Source: Colletes latitarsis (lineage: Eukaryota > Arthropoda > Insecta > Hymenoptera > Colletidae). From it: DNA of 64,000 bases. Both the position numbers and the translations under genes were made by a program. How positions within the stretch are numbered: position 1 is the first letter of the stretch; every line of letters begins with the position of its first letter. Of the stretch, positions 51,091 through 60,147 are shown piece by piece. Location of the stretch: the NCBI RefSeq assembly GCF_051014445.1, contig NW_027488365.1, forward strand, positions 43,844,001 to 43,908,000, written 5' to 3'. The notes beneath the pieces are model-generated. The model was not told where the DNA came from and did no database searches. It worked only from the letters and a program-made list of their open reading frames with translations.

Positions 51091-51540
51091 AAAGGGAAGG
51101 GTGCGGTTGTGCCCCCATCCACGGTGCCGGCTGGTGTTGAGCCGGCACCGCTGCCCGTCGCGATAGAGGTTCAGGGGGCGGCTTGTTCCCAGCCGTCCCC
51201 TGCTGTGGTGTCGGGGACTATTCCCGCCCCAGCATCTGTCGCGGCGGCGGTGAAAGTGGTGGGGTGTATACCTGCACCGCCCCTAGCAACGGAGATGATG
51301 GAGGTGGATGTGGCGCCTTGCGACTCGGCGCCCACCACCTCCACGGAATCGGAAGGCGTGCTGTCGTGTGGGGGTACTGCAGAGCCCCCACCACAACCGG
51401 CAGCCCAGCCGCCGTGCGGGTCAGAGCCCCTTAGTAGGGGCGTGCTGGCCTCGTACGGCGGCAAAGATCCGGGGCTCGCAAAAACGCCCCAAAATGCTGG
51501 AAGGGGTGGCCTGGAGGAGGCCGCGGATGAGACCGGATAA
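51091..51540 (+). CDS. ORF1 C-terminal extension beyond the in-frame TAG (read-through product or tail cut off by a nonsense mutation)
   Basis: In the same frame as ORF1, 149 sense codons follow the TAG without a stop and end at TAA 51538-51540, whose last A is the first base of the ORF2 ATG. There is no ATG near the start of this stretch, so it is unlikely to be an independent gene. The peptide is rich in Pro, Ala, Val and acidic residues, with an acidic MMEVDV patch, and shows no enzyme motif. Staying open and ending exactly at the ORF2 start suggest that it is the native tail of ORF1 (total about 1026 codons). The TAG would then be a point change of a codon such as CAG, AAG or TGG, or a suppressed stop. 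The first reading is the simpler. Confidence 0.65.
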   Translation, partial: KGKGAVVPPSTVPAGVEPAPLPVAIEVQGAACSQPSPAVVSGTIPAPASVAAAVKVVGCIPAPPLATEMMEVDVAPCDSAPTTSTESEGVLSCGGTAEPPPQPAAQPPCGSEPLSRGVLASYGGKDPGLAKTPQNAGRGGLEEAADETG

Positions 51541-51542
51541 TG
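51538..51542 (+). promoter_or_regulatory. TAATG stop-start overlap coupling ORF1 to ORF2
   Basis: The stop of the extended ORF1 frame (TAA) shares one base with the ATG of ORF2. In the silkworm telomere-specific element SART1 an overlapping UAAUG was shown to let terminating ribosomes restart on ORF2 (established, from memory). The same layout here argues that ORF2 is translated by termination-reinitiation. The TAG at 51088, 450 bp upstream, would stop ribosomes before they reach the overlap unless it is read through. Confidence 0.75.
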
Positions 51543-52508
51543 TCTCAACGCCTCCTCCAGGTTAATTTAAACCACTGTCGGGGGGCTCAGGATCTCATGC
51601 TCCAAACCCTCCGGCAGTGGAACATCGGGATGGCAGTGATCGCCGAGCCCTATCGTGTCCCCAAACACCCCGCTTGGGTGGGGGACCTTAACGGTGTCTC
51701 GGCGATCACTTGGCTGTACGAACGCGGCACGTTGCCATGCTCTGTAGTTGGAAGGGGCCACGGTTTTGTGGTGGTAAAGTGGGGGCAACTGGTGGTTGCC
51801 GGGTGTTACGCGTCGCCCGCTATGGGCCTCAGCGAATTTGAGGCGTACCTCGACGATGTGGGGAGATGCATCTCCCCACATCTCGTCAGTGGGGTACTCG
51901 TCCTGGGCGATTTTAATGCCCACGCTGCAGCGTGGGGCTGCCCCAGGACGACCGTCAAGGGCGACGCGATGCTCGAATGGGCGGCGGGTCACGGCCTCGT
52001 AGTGTTGAATGAGGGGGCCGTGAGCACGTGCGTGCACGCGCGGGGCGAGTCGATCGTCGACATTTCGTTGGCGAGCCTCGCCATAGCGCGCCGTGTGTCC
52101 GACTGGAGGGTCGCGGAAGAGGTGGCCACGTTAAGCGACCACCTCTATATTACGTTCTCCGTATCCGCGACCCCCGGCGTAAATGGACCCCGCCAACCGG
52201 GCAGGGAAGCACACCCGGCGCCACGCTGGTCCGCCAAGAGGCTGGACCCGGACGCCCTAGCGATGGCAGCCTCCGTTGTGGCATGGCAGGAGATGCCGCG
52301 CCGGACCCTCGGCAATCCTTCTGCCGGGGCGCGTTGGTTCCGGGAGACTATGACGTCGTTGTGTGACGCAGTCATGCCCCGAGCCGTGGGGGGTCCGTGT
52401 ACTGGTGGTCGGGCGAGATCGAGAATTTACGCACTCGGTGCGTTGTCGCCCGACGCCGGTACACCCGCGCCAGGAGAAGACGCGGGGCGACGGAGGCAGA
52501 GGTGGTGA
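51540..52508 (+). CDS. ORF2, N-terminal segment: APE-like endonuclease of R1-clade retrotransposon
   Basis: ORF2 starts at ATG 51540. This frame shows the complete endonuclease: QVNLN (7-11), AEPYR with metal-binding Glu36, GCYASP, VLGDFNAHAAAWG with Asp124 and Asn126, SIVDIS with Asp174, and SDHLYI with Asp200-His201. These are the catalytic residues of the exonuclease-endonuclease-phosphatase fold. The enzyme nicks one target strand, and the flanking duplication places that nick in a TTAGG motif. True homology ends near 52390, at MPRAVGG. The sense then continues in the -1 frame at VYWWSGEI, so the last 35-40 codons of this frame, up to the TGA at 52508, are out-of-frame junk. The likely lesion is loss of one base in or just after the G6 run 52388-52393. 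Confidence 0.9.
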   Translation: MSQRLLQVNLNHCRGAQDLMLQTLRQWNIGMAVIAEPYRVPKHPAWVGDLNGVSAITWLYERGTLPCSVVGRGHGFVVVKWGQLVVAGCYASPAMGLSEFEAYLDDVGRCISPHLVSGVLVLGDFNAHAAAWGCPRTTVKGDAMLEWAAGHGLVVLNEGAVSTCVHARGESIVDISLASLAIARRVSDWRVAEEVATLSDHLYITFSVSATPGVNGPRQPGREAHPAPRWSAKRLDPDALAMAASVVAWQEMPRRTLGNPSAGARWFRETMTSLCDAVMPRAVGGPCTGGRARSRIYALGALSPDAGTPAPGEDAGRRRQRW

Positions 52509-53254
52509 GGTTGCGCGGAGAATTTTCCCTGGCGCGAAGAACCCTCCGCCGGGCCATCGCGACCGCGATAGCCCAGGCATGGACGGAGCTCCTCGGCTCT
52601 CTGGATGCAAATCCATGGGGGCGCCCCTATCATATGGTAGCAGGCAAGATGCGATCATGGGCGCCCCCGATCACAGAGAGCCTCGACCCCCAGCTGCTCG
52701 GGGAAACTATGCGCGTCCTTTTCCCTGTTGGGGGAGAGGCGTTCCTGCATCCCCCCGAGCCACACCCGGATCACCCGCCTTGGTGGTCCGACGAACTGGG
52801 GGTCTCCGAGGAGGAGCTGGCCAGGGCCGTCCGGAGAATGGCTGCCAAGAAGACGGCGCCAGGACCGGACGGCATACCTGGCAGGGGCTGGGCTATAGCG
52901 GTGGGCGCTCTGGGGGCCGGCTTGATACGCGTCTTTGACGCGTGCCTTCGGACCGGCCAGTACCCCCACATATGGAAGGTGGCGAGGTTGATCCTCCTCC
53001 ACAAACCAGGTAAGCCCGCAGATTCTCCATCCGCGTTCCGTCCAATTTGCCTAATGGACGAGGCTGGAAAGCTCCTCGAGCGGGTCATTGTATCCCGGCT
53101 CGAGGGCCACCTGTCCCGCGTCGGCCCCGATCTGGCCGACCGACAGTTCGGCTTTCGCCGGGGCCGTTCCACGGTCGACGCCATAGCGACCGTACGGACC
53201 CTGGCGGAATCGGCAATCTCCCGGGGGGGGTGTGGCGTTGGCAGTATCACTTGA
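52397..53254 (+). CDS. ORF2, middle segment: linker and RT fingers, in the shifted frame
   Basis: Continues ORF2 after the first frameshift. It reads VYWWSGEIENLRTRC (the start codon is not real; this is an internal continuation), an Arg-rich helix, WGRPYHMVAGKM, a TAPGPDGIPGRGW motif, the fingers segment WKVARLILLHK, FRPICLMDEAGKLLERVI and QFGFRRGRSTVDAI. These are RT conserved blocks that precede motif A, and they match the minus-strand copy at 1-1060 block by block. The frame leaves the coding sense at the G8 run 53223-53230: seven G would give SRGGVALAVSLDIANAF in one frame, whereas eight G shift it and bring a stop at 53252-53254. Confidence 0.88.
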   Translation: MYWWSGEIENLRTRCVVARRRYTRARRRRGATEAEVVRLRGEFSLARRTLRRAIATAIAQAWTELLGSLDANPWGRPYHMVAGKMRSWAPPITESLDPQLLGETMRVLFPVGGEAFLHPPEPHPDHPPWWSDELGVSEEELARAVRRMAAKKTAPGPDGIPGRGWAIAVGALGAGLIRVFDACLRTGQYPHIWKVARLILLHKPGKPADSPSAFRPICLMDEAGKLLERVIVSRLEGHLSRVGPDLADRQFGFRRGRSTVDAIATVRTLAESAISRGGCGVGSIT

Positions 53255-54644
53255 CATAGCCAACGCCTTTAACACCGTCTCCTGGGGGGCGATAGGTCGG
53301 GCACTCCAGTACCACCGGGTGCCCGCCTATCTATGCCGACTGATCGGGGATTATCTGCGGGGCAGGGTAGTCCAATATCCGGGTCGGAACGGGATGGAGC
53401 AGAGAGCGGTGCACCGCGGGGTTCCACAGGGGTCGGTCCTAGGGCCGCTCTTGTGGAACTTGGCCTATGACGCGGTGCTGCGGGCTGACCTCCCCATCGG
53501 CGTGTCGTTGGTTTGTTATGCCGACGACACCCTGGTGATAGCCGGCGGGGATACGTGGAGGAGGGCCGTGGCCCTCGCGGAGGAAGGGACGGCACGAGTC
53601 GTCGCCGAAGTAGAGCGTCTGGGGTTGCGCGTGGCACCCCAGAAGACCGAGGCCATCTGGCTGTGTAACGTCAGTGGTCGCGGGGTGCCGCGCCAGGCGT
53701 CTCTACGAGTGGGCGGAGCCCAAGTCGGGGTGGGGCGCCGAATGAAGTATTTGGGCCTCACCCTCGACAGCTACTGGCGGTTCGGGCATCATTTGGAAGG
53801 GTTGGGTCCCCGTATTGAAAGGGCAGCGGCCGCGTTAGGCCGCATAATGCCCAATCTCGGGGGGCCCAACATGGCGGCACGGCGGCTGTATTTGGGAGTC
53901 GTCCGGTCCATGGCGCTTTATGGCGCGCCAATATGGGCCGGCGGTCTGATGGCCAATCGGCGGGGTGCTTTTGTACTCCGCCGGTTACAGAGGTTGGTCG
54001 CCATCAGAGTCGTGCGGGGTTATCGCACGATCTCCTACACTGCCGCCACCTTGCTGGCGGGTTCCACACCGTTTCACCTGCTGGCGAAAATGGACGCAGA
54101 GATGTATCAAAGCCTCTGCGACCTTCGCCAGCGGGGCGTGGACCCGCACGGCGAGGAGGCCGCCAGGGCCCGAAGCCAGGCGCGGCGACGCGTCTATAGT
54201 CGGTGGCTGATCTGGTTATCCAAGCCAGACCAGCAGGATGATCGCGTCGCCGCGGCGGTCCGCCCAGTATTTTACGCCTGGGTGGGCCGTAGCTGGGGTA
54301 CGCCCACCTACCGCCTGACACAAGTACTGACCGGACACGGTTGCTTCGGTCGATACTTGCATCGGATAGGGCGGGAGGCGACGGCTGCGTGCCATCACTG
54401 CAGGGGAAGGGAGGACACCGTGCAGCACACGTTGGAGTTTTGTCCAGCGTGGGCAGCGCAGCGCGGTGTCCTCGTTAGATCGATTGGAGCGGACCTCTCG
54501 CTGCCGGCCGTCATACGTGCGATGGTCGGCAGTGAGGAGGCCTGGGCGGCCATGGCCTTATTTTGTGAAGAGGTCATGGCCGCCAAGCAGGACGCCGAAA
54601 AGGCGCGTGAGGAGGTGGGGGACAGGCGGCGACGCCGACCGTAA
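53232..54644 (+). CDS. ORF2, C-terminal segment: reverse transcriptase palm, thumb and CCHC finger
   Basis: The frame returns to that of the ORF2 start. The apparent start at 53232 is an internal codon. It shows RT motif A SLDIANAF with its Asp at 53253-53255, motif B GVPQGSVLGPLLWN, motif C CYADD with the catalytic pair at 53523-53528, motif D VAPQKTEAIWL, and motif E MKYLGLTLD. A thumb and connection region follows, then the C-terminal zinc motif C-X2-C-X8-H-X4-C at 54390-54443 that is typical of R1-type ORF2. There is no RNase H domain, as usual for much of the clade. It ends with TAA at 54644. With the endonuclease and middle segments, ORF2 would span about 1034 codons, a normal length. 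All catalytic residues are kept; only the two frameshifts break it. Confidence 0.93.
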   Translation: MALAVSLDIANAFNTVSWGAIGRALQYHRVPAYLCRLIGDYLRGRVVQYPGRNGMEQRAVHRGVPQGSVLGPLLWNLAYDAVLRADLPIGVSLVCYADDTLVIAGGDTWRRAVALAEEGTARVVAEVERLGLRVAPQKTEAIWLCNVSGRGVPRQASLRVGGAQVGVGRRMKYLGLTLDSYWRFGHHLEGLGPRIERAAAALGRIMPNLGGPNMAARRLYLGVVRSMALYGAPIWAGGLMANRRGAFVLRRLQRLVAIRVVRGYRTISYTAATLLAGSTPFHLLAKMDAEMYQSLCDLRQRGVDPHGEEAARARSQARRRVYSRWLIWLSKPDQQDDRVAAAVRPVFYAWVGRSWGTPTYRLTQVLTGHGCFGRYLHRIGREATAACHHCRGREDTVQHTLEFCPAWAAQRGVLVRSIGADLSLPAVIRAMVGSEEAWAAMALFCEEVMAAKQDAEKAREEVGDRRRRRP

Positions 54645-55077
54645 GACCCTCCACCGCTCCCCGTGACTGGGGGAGCGCGATGGGGTCGGTGATGGTGTTT
54701 GTGGTGCGAGGTGAGGGACTTTATCCCCTCATTCCCCCTCGCACCCAGCCCATCACCGGACCGGGGGCCCGGTCGCGGCTAGTAGCAACGGCACGAGTGG
54801 GGGCGACGTAGCGTGTGACCGCGCCGCGTCGCCGGGGGGCAATCAGATTAGTTTGCCCCCCATTGGGGGAGGACGATAACATCTCCTCCCCCGGGAAGAG
54901 CCCGTAGTAGGGCGTTGCGCCAACGGGGAGAGTCACGGTAGTATGGCTAGTTTGGTTCCCGTGACACTCCCCAGATAAAGGGCGCAGGCGGTCACCGTGG
55001 TGTTTTAGCCGGTAAGAGTCCGGCACTACCCCGGCCTCCCCCCCAGGGAGCCGGGGTGTCCATGAGGATTTCACCAC

Positions 55078-55080
<3 letters not shown>
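54645..55080 (+). promoter_or_regulatory. 3'UTR of the R1-clade element
   Basis: 436 bp between the ORF2 stop and the A tail, GC-rich, without a recognisable gene or AATAAA signal. In this class of elements the 3'UTR RNA is bound by the RT and primes copying at the target, so conserved structure is expected; a strong hairpin is annotated separately at 54688-54757. The rest has runs of C and G and no motif I recognise. Confidence 0.75.
54688..54757 (+). other. Long RNA hairpin in the 3'UTR
   Basis: Three stacked stems: GGTGATGG (54688-54695) with CCATCACC (54750-54757), GGTGCGAGG (54703-54711) with CCTCGCACC (54737-54745), and TGAGGG (54712-54717) with CCCTCA (54726-54731). They are separated by small internal loops and a bulge, with an 8-nt terminal loop. 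The pairs are exact in the DNA. A role as the RT recognition structure is inferred from other R1- and R2-type elements. Confidence 0.7.

Positions 55081-55109
<29 letters not shown>
55081..55109 (+). other. Poly(A) tail of the retrotransposon (29 A)
   Basis: An uninterrupted run of 29 A between the 3'UTR and the right target-site duplication. The absence of interruptions fits a recent insertion. It marks the plus-strand orientation of the element. Confidence 0.97.
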
Positions 55110-55111
<2 letters not shown>

Positions 55112-55125
55112 TCTGGGATATGCGC
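55110..55125 (+). repeat. Target-site duplication, right copy (16 bp)
   Basis: Exact repeat of 48107-48122, GGTCTGGGATATGCGC, where the satellite resumes in register. The next bases, ATATCTGG, differ slightly from the usual GCATCTGG of type B monomers. Confidence 0.93.
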
Positions 55126-57160
55126 ATATCTGGCTTATACTTTCGTCTTTTTCGCAAACTTGTTGGCCAGATCCTGGGTTTTTTCGGGTTTGAATCACGA
55201 AGCAACGTGGTACCACACTGAAGCAGTCAATTAAACCTGGTTTCGATCATTATTTTAGAGGATAACACCGGTTAGGTCTGGGTTAGGTCTGGGTTATGCC
55301 TGCATCAGGCTCATGATTTTGCCTTCTTCGCATACTTCTTGGCCAGATCCTGGGTTTTTTCGTGTTTGAATCACGTAGTAATGTGGTAGCACAATGAAGC
55401 AGTCAATTAACCCTGGTTTCGATCCATATTTTGGAGGATAACACCGGTTAGGTCTGGGTTAGGTCTGGGTTATGCCCGCATCTGGCTCATGATTTTGCCT
55501 TTTTCGCAAACTTGTTGGCCAGATCTTGGGTTTCGTTCGTGTTTGAATCACGTAGTAATGTGGTAACACACTGAAGCAGTCAATTAAACCTCGTTTCGCT
55601 CAGTATTTTAGAGGATAACATCGGTTAGGTCTGGCTTAGGTCTCGGTCATACCCGCATCTGGCTCATGATTTTGCCTTCTTCGCATACTTGTTGGCCAGA
55701 TCCTGGGTTTTTTTCGTGTTTGAATCACGTAGGAATGTGGTAACACACTGAAGCAGTCAATTAAACCTGGTTTCGATCAATATTTCAGAGGATAACACCG
55801 GTTAGGTCTGGGTTAGGTCCGGGATATGCCCGCATCTGGCTCATGATTTTGCCTTCTTCGCATACTTGTTGGCCAGATCCTGGGTTTTTTTCGTGTTTGA
55901 ATCAAGTAGTAATGTGGTAACACAATGAAGCAGTCAATTAAGCCAGGTTTCGATGAATATTTTAGAGGATAACACCGGTTAGGTCTGGGTTAGGTCTGGG
56001 ATATGCGCGCATCTGGCTTATACTTTCGCTTTATTCGCAAACCTGTTGGCCAGATCCTGGGTTTTTTCCGTGTTTGAATCACGTAGTAATGTGGTACCAC
56101 AGTGAAGGAGTCAATTAAACCTGGTTTCGATCAATATTTTAGAGGATAACACCGGGTAGGTCTGAGTTAGGTCTGGGATATGCGCGCATCTGGCTTATAC
56201 TTTCGCTTTATTCGCAAACCTGTTGGCCAGATCCTGGGTTTTTTCCGTGTTTGAATCACGTAGTAATGTAGTACCACAGTGAAGGAGTCAATTAAACCTG
56301 GTTTCGATCAATATTTCAGAGGATAACACCGGTTAGGTCTGGGTTAGGTCCGGGATATGCCCGCATCTGGCTCATGATTTTGCCTTCTTCGCATACTTGT
56401 TGGCCAGATCCTGGGTTTTTTTCGTGTTTGAATCACGTAGTAATGTGGTAACACACTTAAGCAGTCAATTAAACCTGGTTTCGATCAATATTTTAGAGGA
56501 TAACACCGGTTAGGTCTGGGTTAGGTCCGGGATATGCCCGCATCTGGCTCATGATTTTGCCTTCTTCGCATACTTGTTGGCCAGATCCTGGGTTTTTTTC
56601 GTGTTTGAATCAAGTAGTAATGTGGTAACACAATGAAGCAGTCAATTTACCCTGGTTTCGATCAATATTTTGGAGGATAACACCGGTTAGGTCTGGGTTA
56701 GGTCTAGGTTATGCCCGCATCTGGCTTATACTTTCGCCTTTTTCGCAAACTTGTTGGGTAGATCCTGGGTTTTTTTCGGGTTTGAATCACGTGGTAATGT
56801 GGTACGACACAGAAACAATCCATTAAACCTGGATTGGGACAGTATTTTAGAGGATAACACCCGTTAGGTCTGGGTTAGGTCTGGGATATGCGCGCATCTG
56901 GCTTATACTTTCGCCTTTTTCGCAAACTTGTTGGCTAGATCCTGGGTTCTTTTCGAGTTTGAATAACGCAGTAATGTGGTACCACACTGAAGCAGTCAAT
57001 TAAACCTGGTTTCGATCAATATTTCACAGGATAACACCGGTTAGGTCTGGGTTATGCCCGCATCAGGCTCATGATTTTGCCTTCGTCGCATACTTGTTGG
57101 CCAGATCCTGGGTTTTTTTCGTGTTTGAATCACGCAGTAATGTGGTAACACACTGAAGGA

Positions 57161-60056
57161 GTCAATTAAACCTGGTTTCGATCAATATTTTAGAGGATAA
57201 CACCGGTTAGGTCTGGGTTAGGTCTGGTATATGCGCGCATCTGGCTTATACTTTCGCCTTTTTCGCAAACTTGTTGGCCAGATCCAGGGGTTTTACCGTG
57301 TTTGAATCACGTAGTAATGTGGTACCGCACTGAGGCAGTCAATTAAACCTGGTTTCGATCAATATTTCACAGGATAACACCGGTTAGGTCTGGGTTATGC
57401 CCGCATCAGGCTCATGATTTTGCCTTCGTCGCATACTTGTTGGCCAGATCCTGGGTTTTTTTCGTGTTTGAATCACGCAGTAATGTGGTAACACACTGAA
57501 GGAGTCAATTAAACCTGGTTTCGATCAATATTTTAGAGGATAACACCGGTTAGGTCTGGGTTAGGTCTGGGTTATGCCCGCATCTGGCTCATGATTTTGC
57601 CTCCTTCGCATACTTGTTGGCCATATCCTGGGTTTTCTTCGTGTTTGAATCACGTAGTAATGTGGTAACACACTGAAGCAGTCAATTAAACCTGGTTTCG
57701 ATCAATATTTCAGACGATAACACCGGTTAGGTCTGGGTTAGCTCTGGGTTATGCCCGCATCTGGCTCATGATTTTGCCTTCTTCTCATACTTGTTGGCCA
57801 GATCCTGGGTTTTTTTCGTGTTTGAATCACGTAGTAATGTGGTAACACACTGATGCAGTCAATTAAACCTGGTTTCGATCAATATTTTAGAGGATAACAC
57901 CGGTTAGGTCTGGGTTAGGTCCGGCATATGCCCGCATCTGGCTCATGATTTTGCCTTCTTCGCATACTTGTTGGCCAGATCCTGGGTTTTTTTCGTGTTT
58001 GAATCACGTAGTAATGTGGTAATACACTGAAGCAGTCAATTAAACCTGGTTTCGATCAATATTTTAGAGGATAACACCGGTTAGGTCTGGGTTAGGTCTG
58101 GGTTATGCCCGCATCTGGCTCATGATTTTGCCTTCTTCGCATACTTGTTGGCCAGATCCTGGGTTTTTTTCGTGTTTGAATCAAGTAGTAATGTGGTAAC
58201 ACAATGAAGCAGTCAATTTACCCTGGTTTCGATCAATATTTTGGAGGATAACACCGGTTAGGTCTGGGTTAGGTCTAGGTTATGCCCGCATCTGGCTTAT
58301 ACTTTCGCCTTTTTCGCAAACTTGTTGGGTAGATCCTGGGTTTTTTTCGGGTTTGAATCACGTGGTAATGTGGTACGACACAGAAACAATCCATTAAACC
58401 TGGATTGGGACAGTATTTTAGAGGATAACACCGGTTAGGTCTGGGTTAGGTCTGGGATATGCGCGCATCTGGCTTATACTTTGACCTTTTTCGCAAACTT
58501 GTTGGCTAGATCCTGGGTTTTTTTCGAGTTTGAATAACGCAGTAGTGTGGTACCACACTGAAGCAGTCAATTAAACCTGGCTTCGGTCAATATTTTAGAG
58601 GATAGCACCGGTTAGGTCTGGGTTAGGTCTGGGATATGCGCGCATCTGGCTCATGATTTTGCCTTCTTCGCATACTTGTTGGCCAGATCCTGGGTTTTTT
58701 TCGTGTTTGAATCACGTAGTAATGTGGTAACACACTGAAGCAGTCAATTAAACCTGGTTTCGATCAATATTTTAGAGGATAACACCGGTAAGGTCTGGGT
58801 TAGGTCTGGGATATGCGCGCATCTGGCTTATACTTTCGCCTTTTTCGCAAACTTGTTGGCCAGATCCTGGGTTTTTTCCGTGTTTGAATCACGTAGTAAT
58901 GTGGTACCACACTGAGGCAGTCAATTAAACCTGGTTTCGATCAATATTTTAGAGGATAACACCGGTTAGGTCTGGTATATGCGCGCATCTGGCTTATACT
59001 TTCGCCTGTTTCGCAATCTTGTTGGCCAGATCATGGGTTTTTTCCGTGTTTGAATCACGTAGTAACGTTGTACCACACTGAGGCTGTCAATTAAACCTGG
59101 TTTCGATCAATATTTTAGAGGATAACACCGGTTAGGTCTGGGTTAGGTCTGGTATATGCGCGCATCTGGCTTATACTTTCGCCTTTTTCGCAAACTTGTT
59201 GGCCAGATCCTGGGGTTTTACCGTGTTTGAATCACGTAGTAATGTGGTACCGCACTGAGGCAGTCAATTAAACCTGGTTTCGATCAATATTTCACAAGAT
59301 AACACCGGTTAGGTCTGGGTTAGGTCTGGGTTATGCCCGCATCAGGCTCATGATTTTGCCTTCGTCGCATACTTGTTGGCCAGATCCTGGGTTTTTTTCG
59401 TGTTTGAATCGCGCAGTAATGTGGTAACACACTGAAGGAGTCAATTAAACCTGGTTTCGATCAATATTTTAGAGGATAACACCGGTTAGGTCTGGGTTAG
59501 GTCTGGGTTATGCCCGCATCTGGCTCATGATTTTGCCTCCTTCGCATACTTGTTGGCCATATCCTGGGTTTTCTTCGTGTTTGAATCACGTAGTAATGTG
59601 GTAACACACTGAAGCAGTCAATTAAACCTGGTTTCGATCAATATTTCAGAGGATAACACCGGTTAGGTCTGGGTTAGGTCTGGGTTATGCCCGCATCCGG
59701 CTCATGATTTTGCCTTCTTCTCATACTTGTTGGCCAGATCCTGGGTTTTTTTCGTGTTTGAATCACGTAGTAATGTGGTAACACACTGAAGCAGTCAATT
59801 AAACCTGGTTTCGATCAATATTTTAGAGGACAACACCGGTTAGGTCTGGGTTAGGTCCGGCATATGCCCGCATCTGGCTCATGATTTTGCCATCTTCGCA
59901 TACTTGTTGGCCAGATCCTGGGTTTTTTTCGTGATTGAATCACGTAGTAATGTGGTAATACACTGAAGCAGTCAATTAAACCTGGTTTCGATCAATATTT
60001 TAGAGGATAATACCGGTTAGGTCTGGGTTAGGTCTGGTATATGCGCGCATCTGGCT
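57161..60056 (+). repeat. Higher-order satellite unit of period 2987 bp, copy 1
   Basis: About 17 monomers that recur at a constant offset of 2987 bp. The marker CCATATCCTG at 57621 and 59557 reappears at 60608 and 62544, each exactly 2987 bp on. Single differences are visible, such as GATCCAGGGG near 57284 against GATCCTGGGG in copy 2. The two copies are almost head to tail, with only about 90 bp of lower similarity between them. Confidence 0.85.
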
Positions 60057-60147
60057 CATGATTTTGTCTTCTTCGCATACTTGTTGGCCAGATCCTGGGT
60101 TTTTTTCGTGTTTGAATCACGTAGTAATGTGGTAATACACTGAAGCA

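Larger units (their letters stand above)
48123..55109 (+). mobile_element. Full-length R1-clade non-LTR retrotransposon inserted in the telomere-like motif
   Basis: This 6987-bp element has every part of an R1-type LINE: 5'UTR, ORF1 with three zinc knuckles, ORF2 with APE-like endonuclease, reverse transcriptase and a C-terminal CCHC finger, no RNase H, a 3'UTR and 29 A. A perfect 16-bp target-site duplication shows that it moved by target-primed reverse transcription. The endonuclease nick that primed synthesis lies at TTA/GG (or TT/AGG) of a TTAGGTCTGGG unit. The TAATG ORF1/ORF2 overlap resembles the arrangement described for the telomere-specific element SART1, but family placement needs a tree. 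Damage: one in-frame stop near the end of ORF1 and two one-base frameshifts in ORF2. The perfect duplication and intact long frames imply a young insertion; part of the damage could be homopolymer sequencing error. Confidence 0.96.

Noticed and set aside
51109..51540. A separate small gene starting at 51109
   Set aside because: The apparent start is GTG, and the frame is the direct continuation of ORF1 after the TAG. It is better described as the ORF1 tail.
48123..55109. 28S rDNA-specific R1 element
   Set aside because: The clade is right, but both flanks are satellite, not rDNA, and the target duplication is satellite sequence.
55081..55109. Processed pseudogene or SINE signature from the poly(A) run
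   Set aside because: The tail directly follows the 3'UTR of the complete LINE and precedes its target-site duplication, so it belongs to that element.
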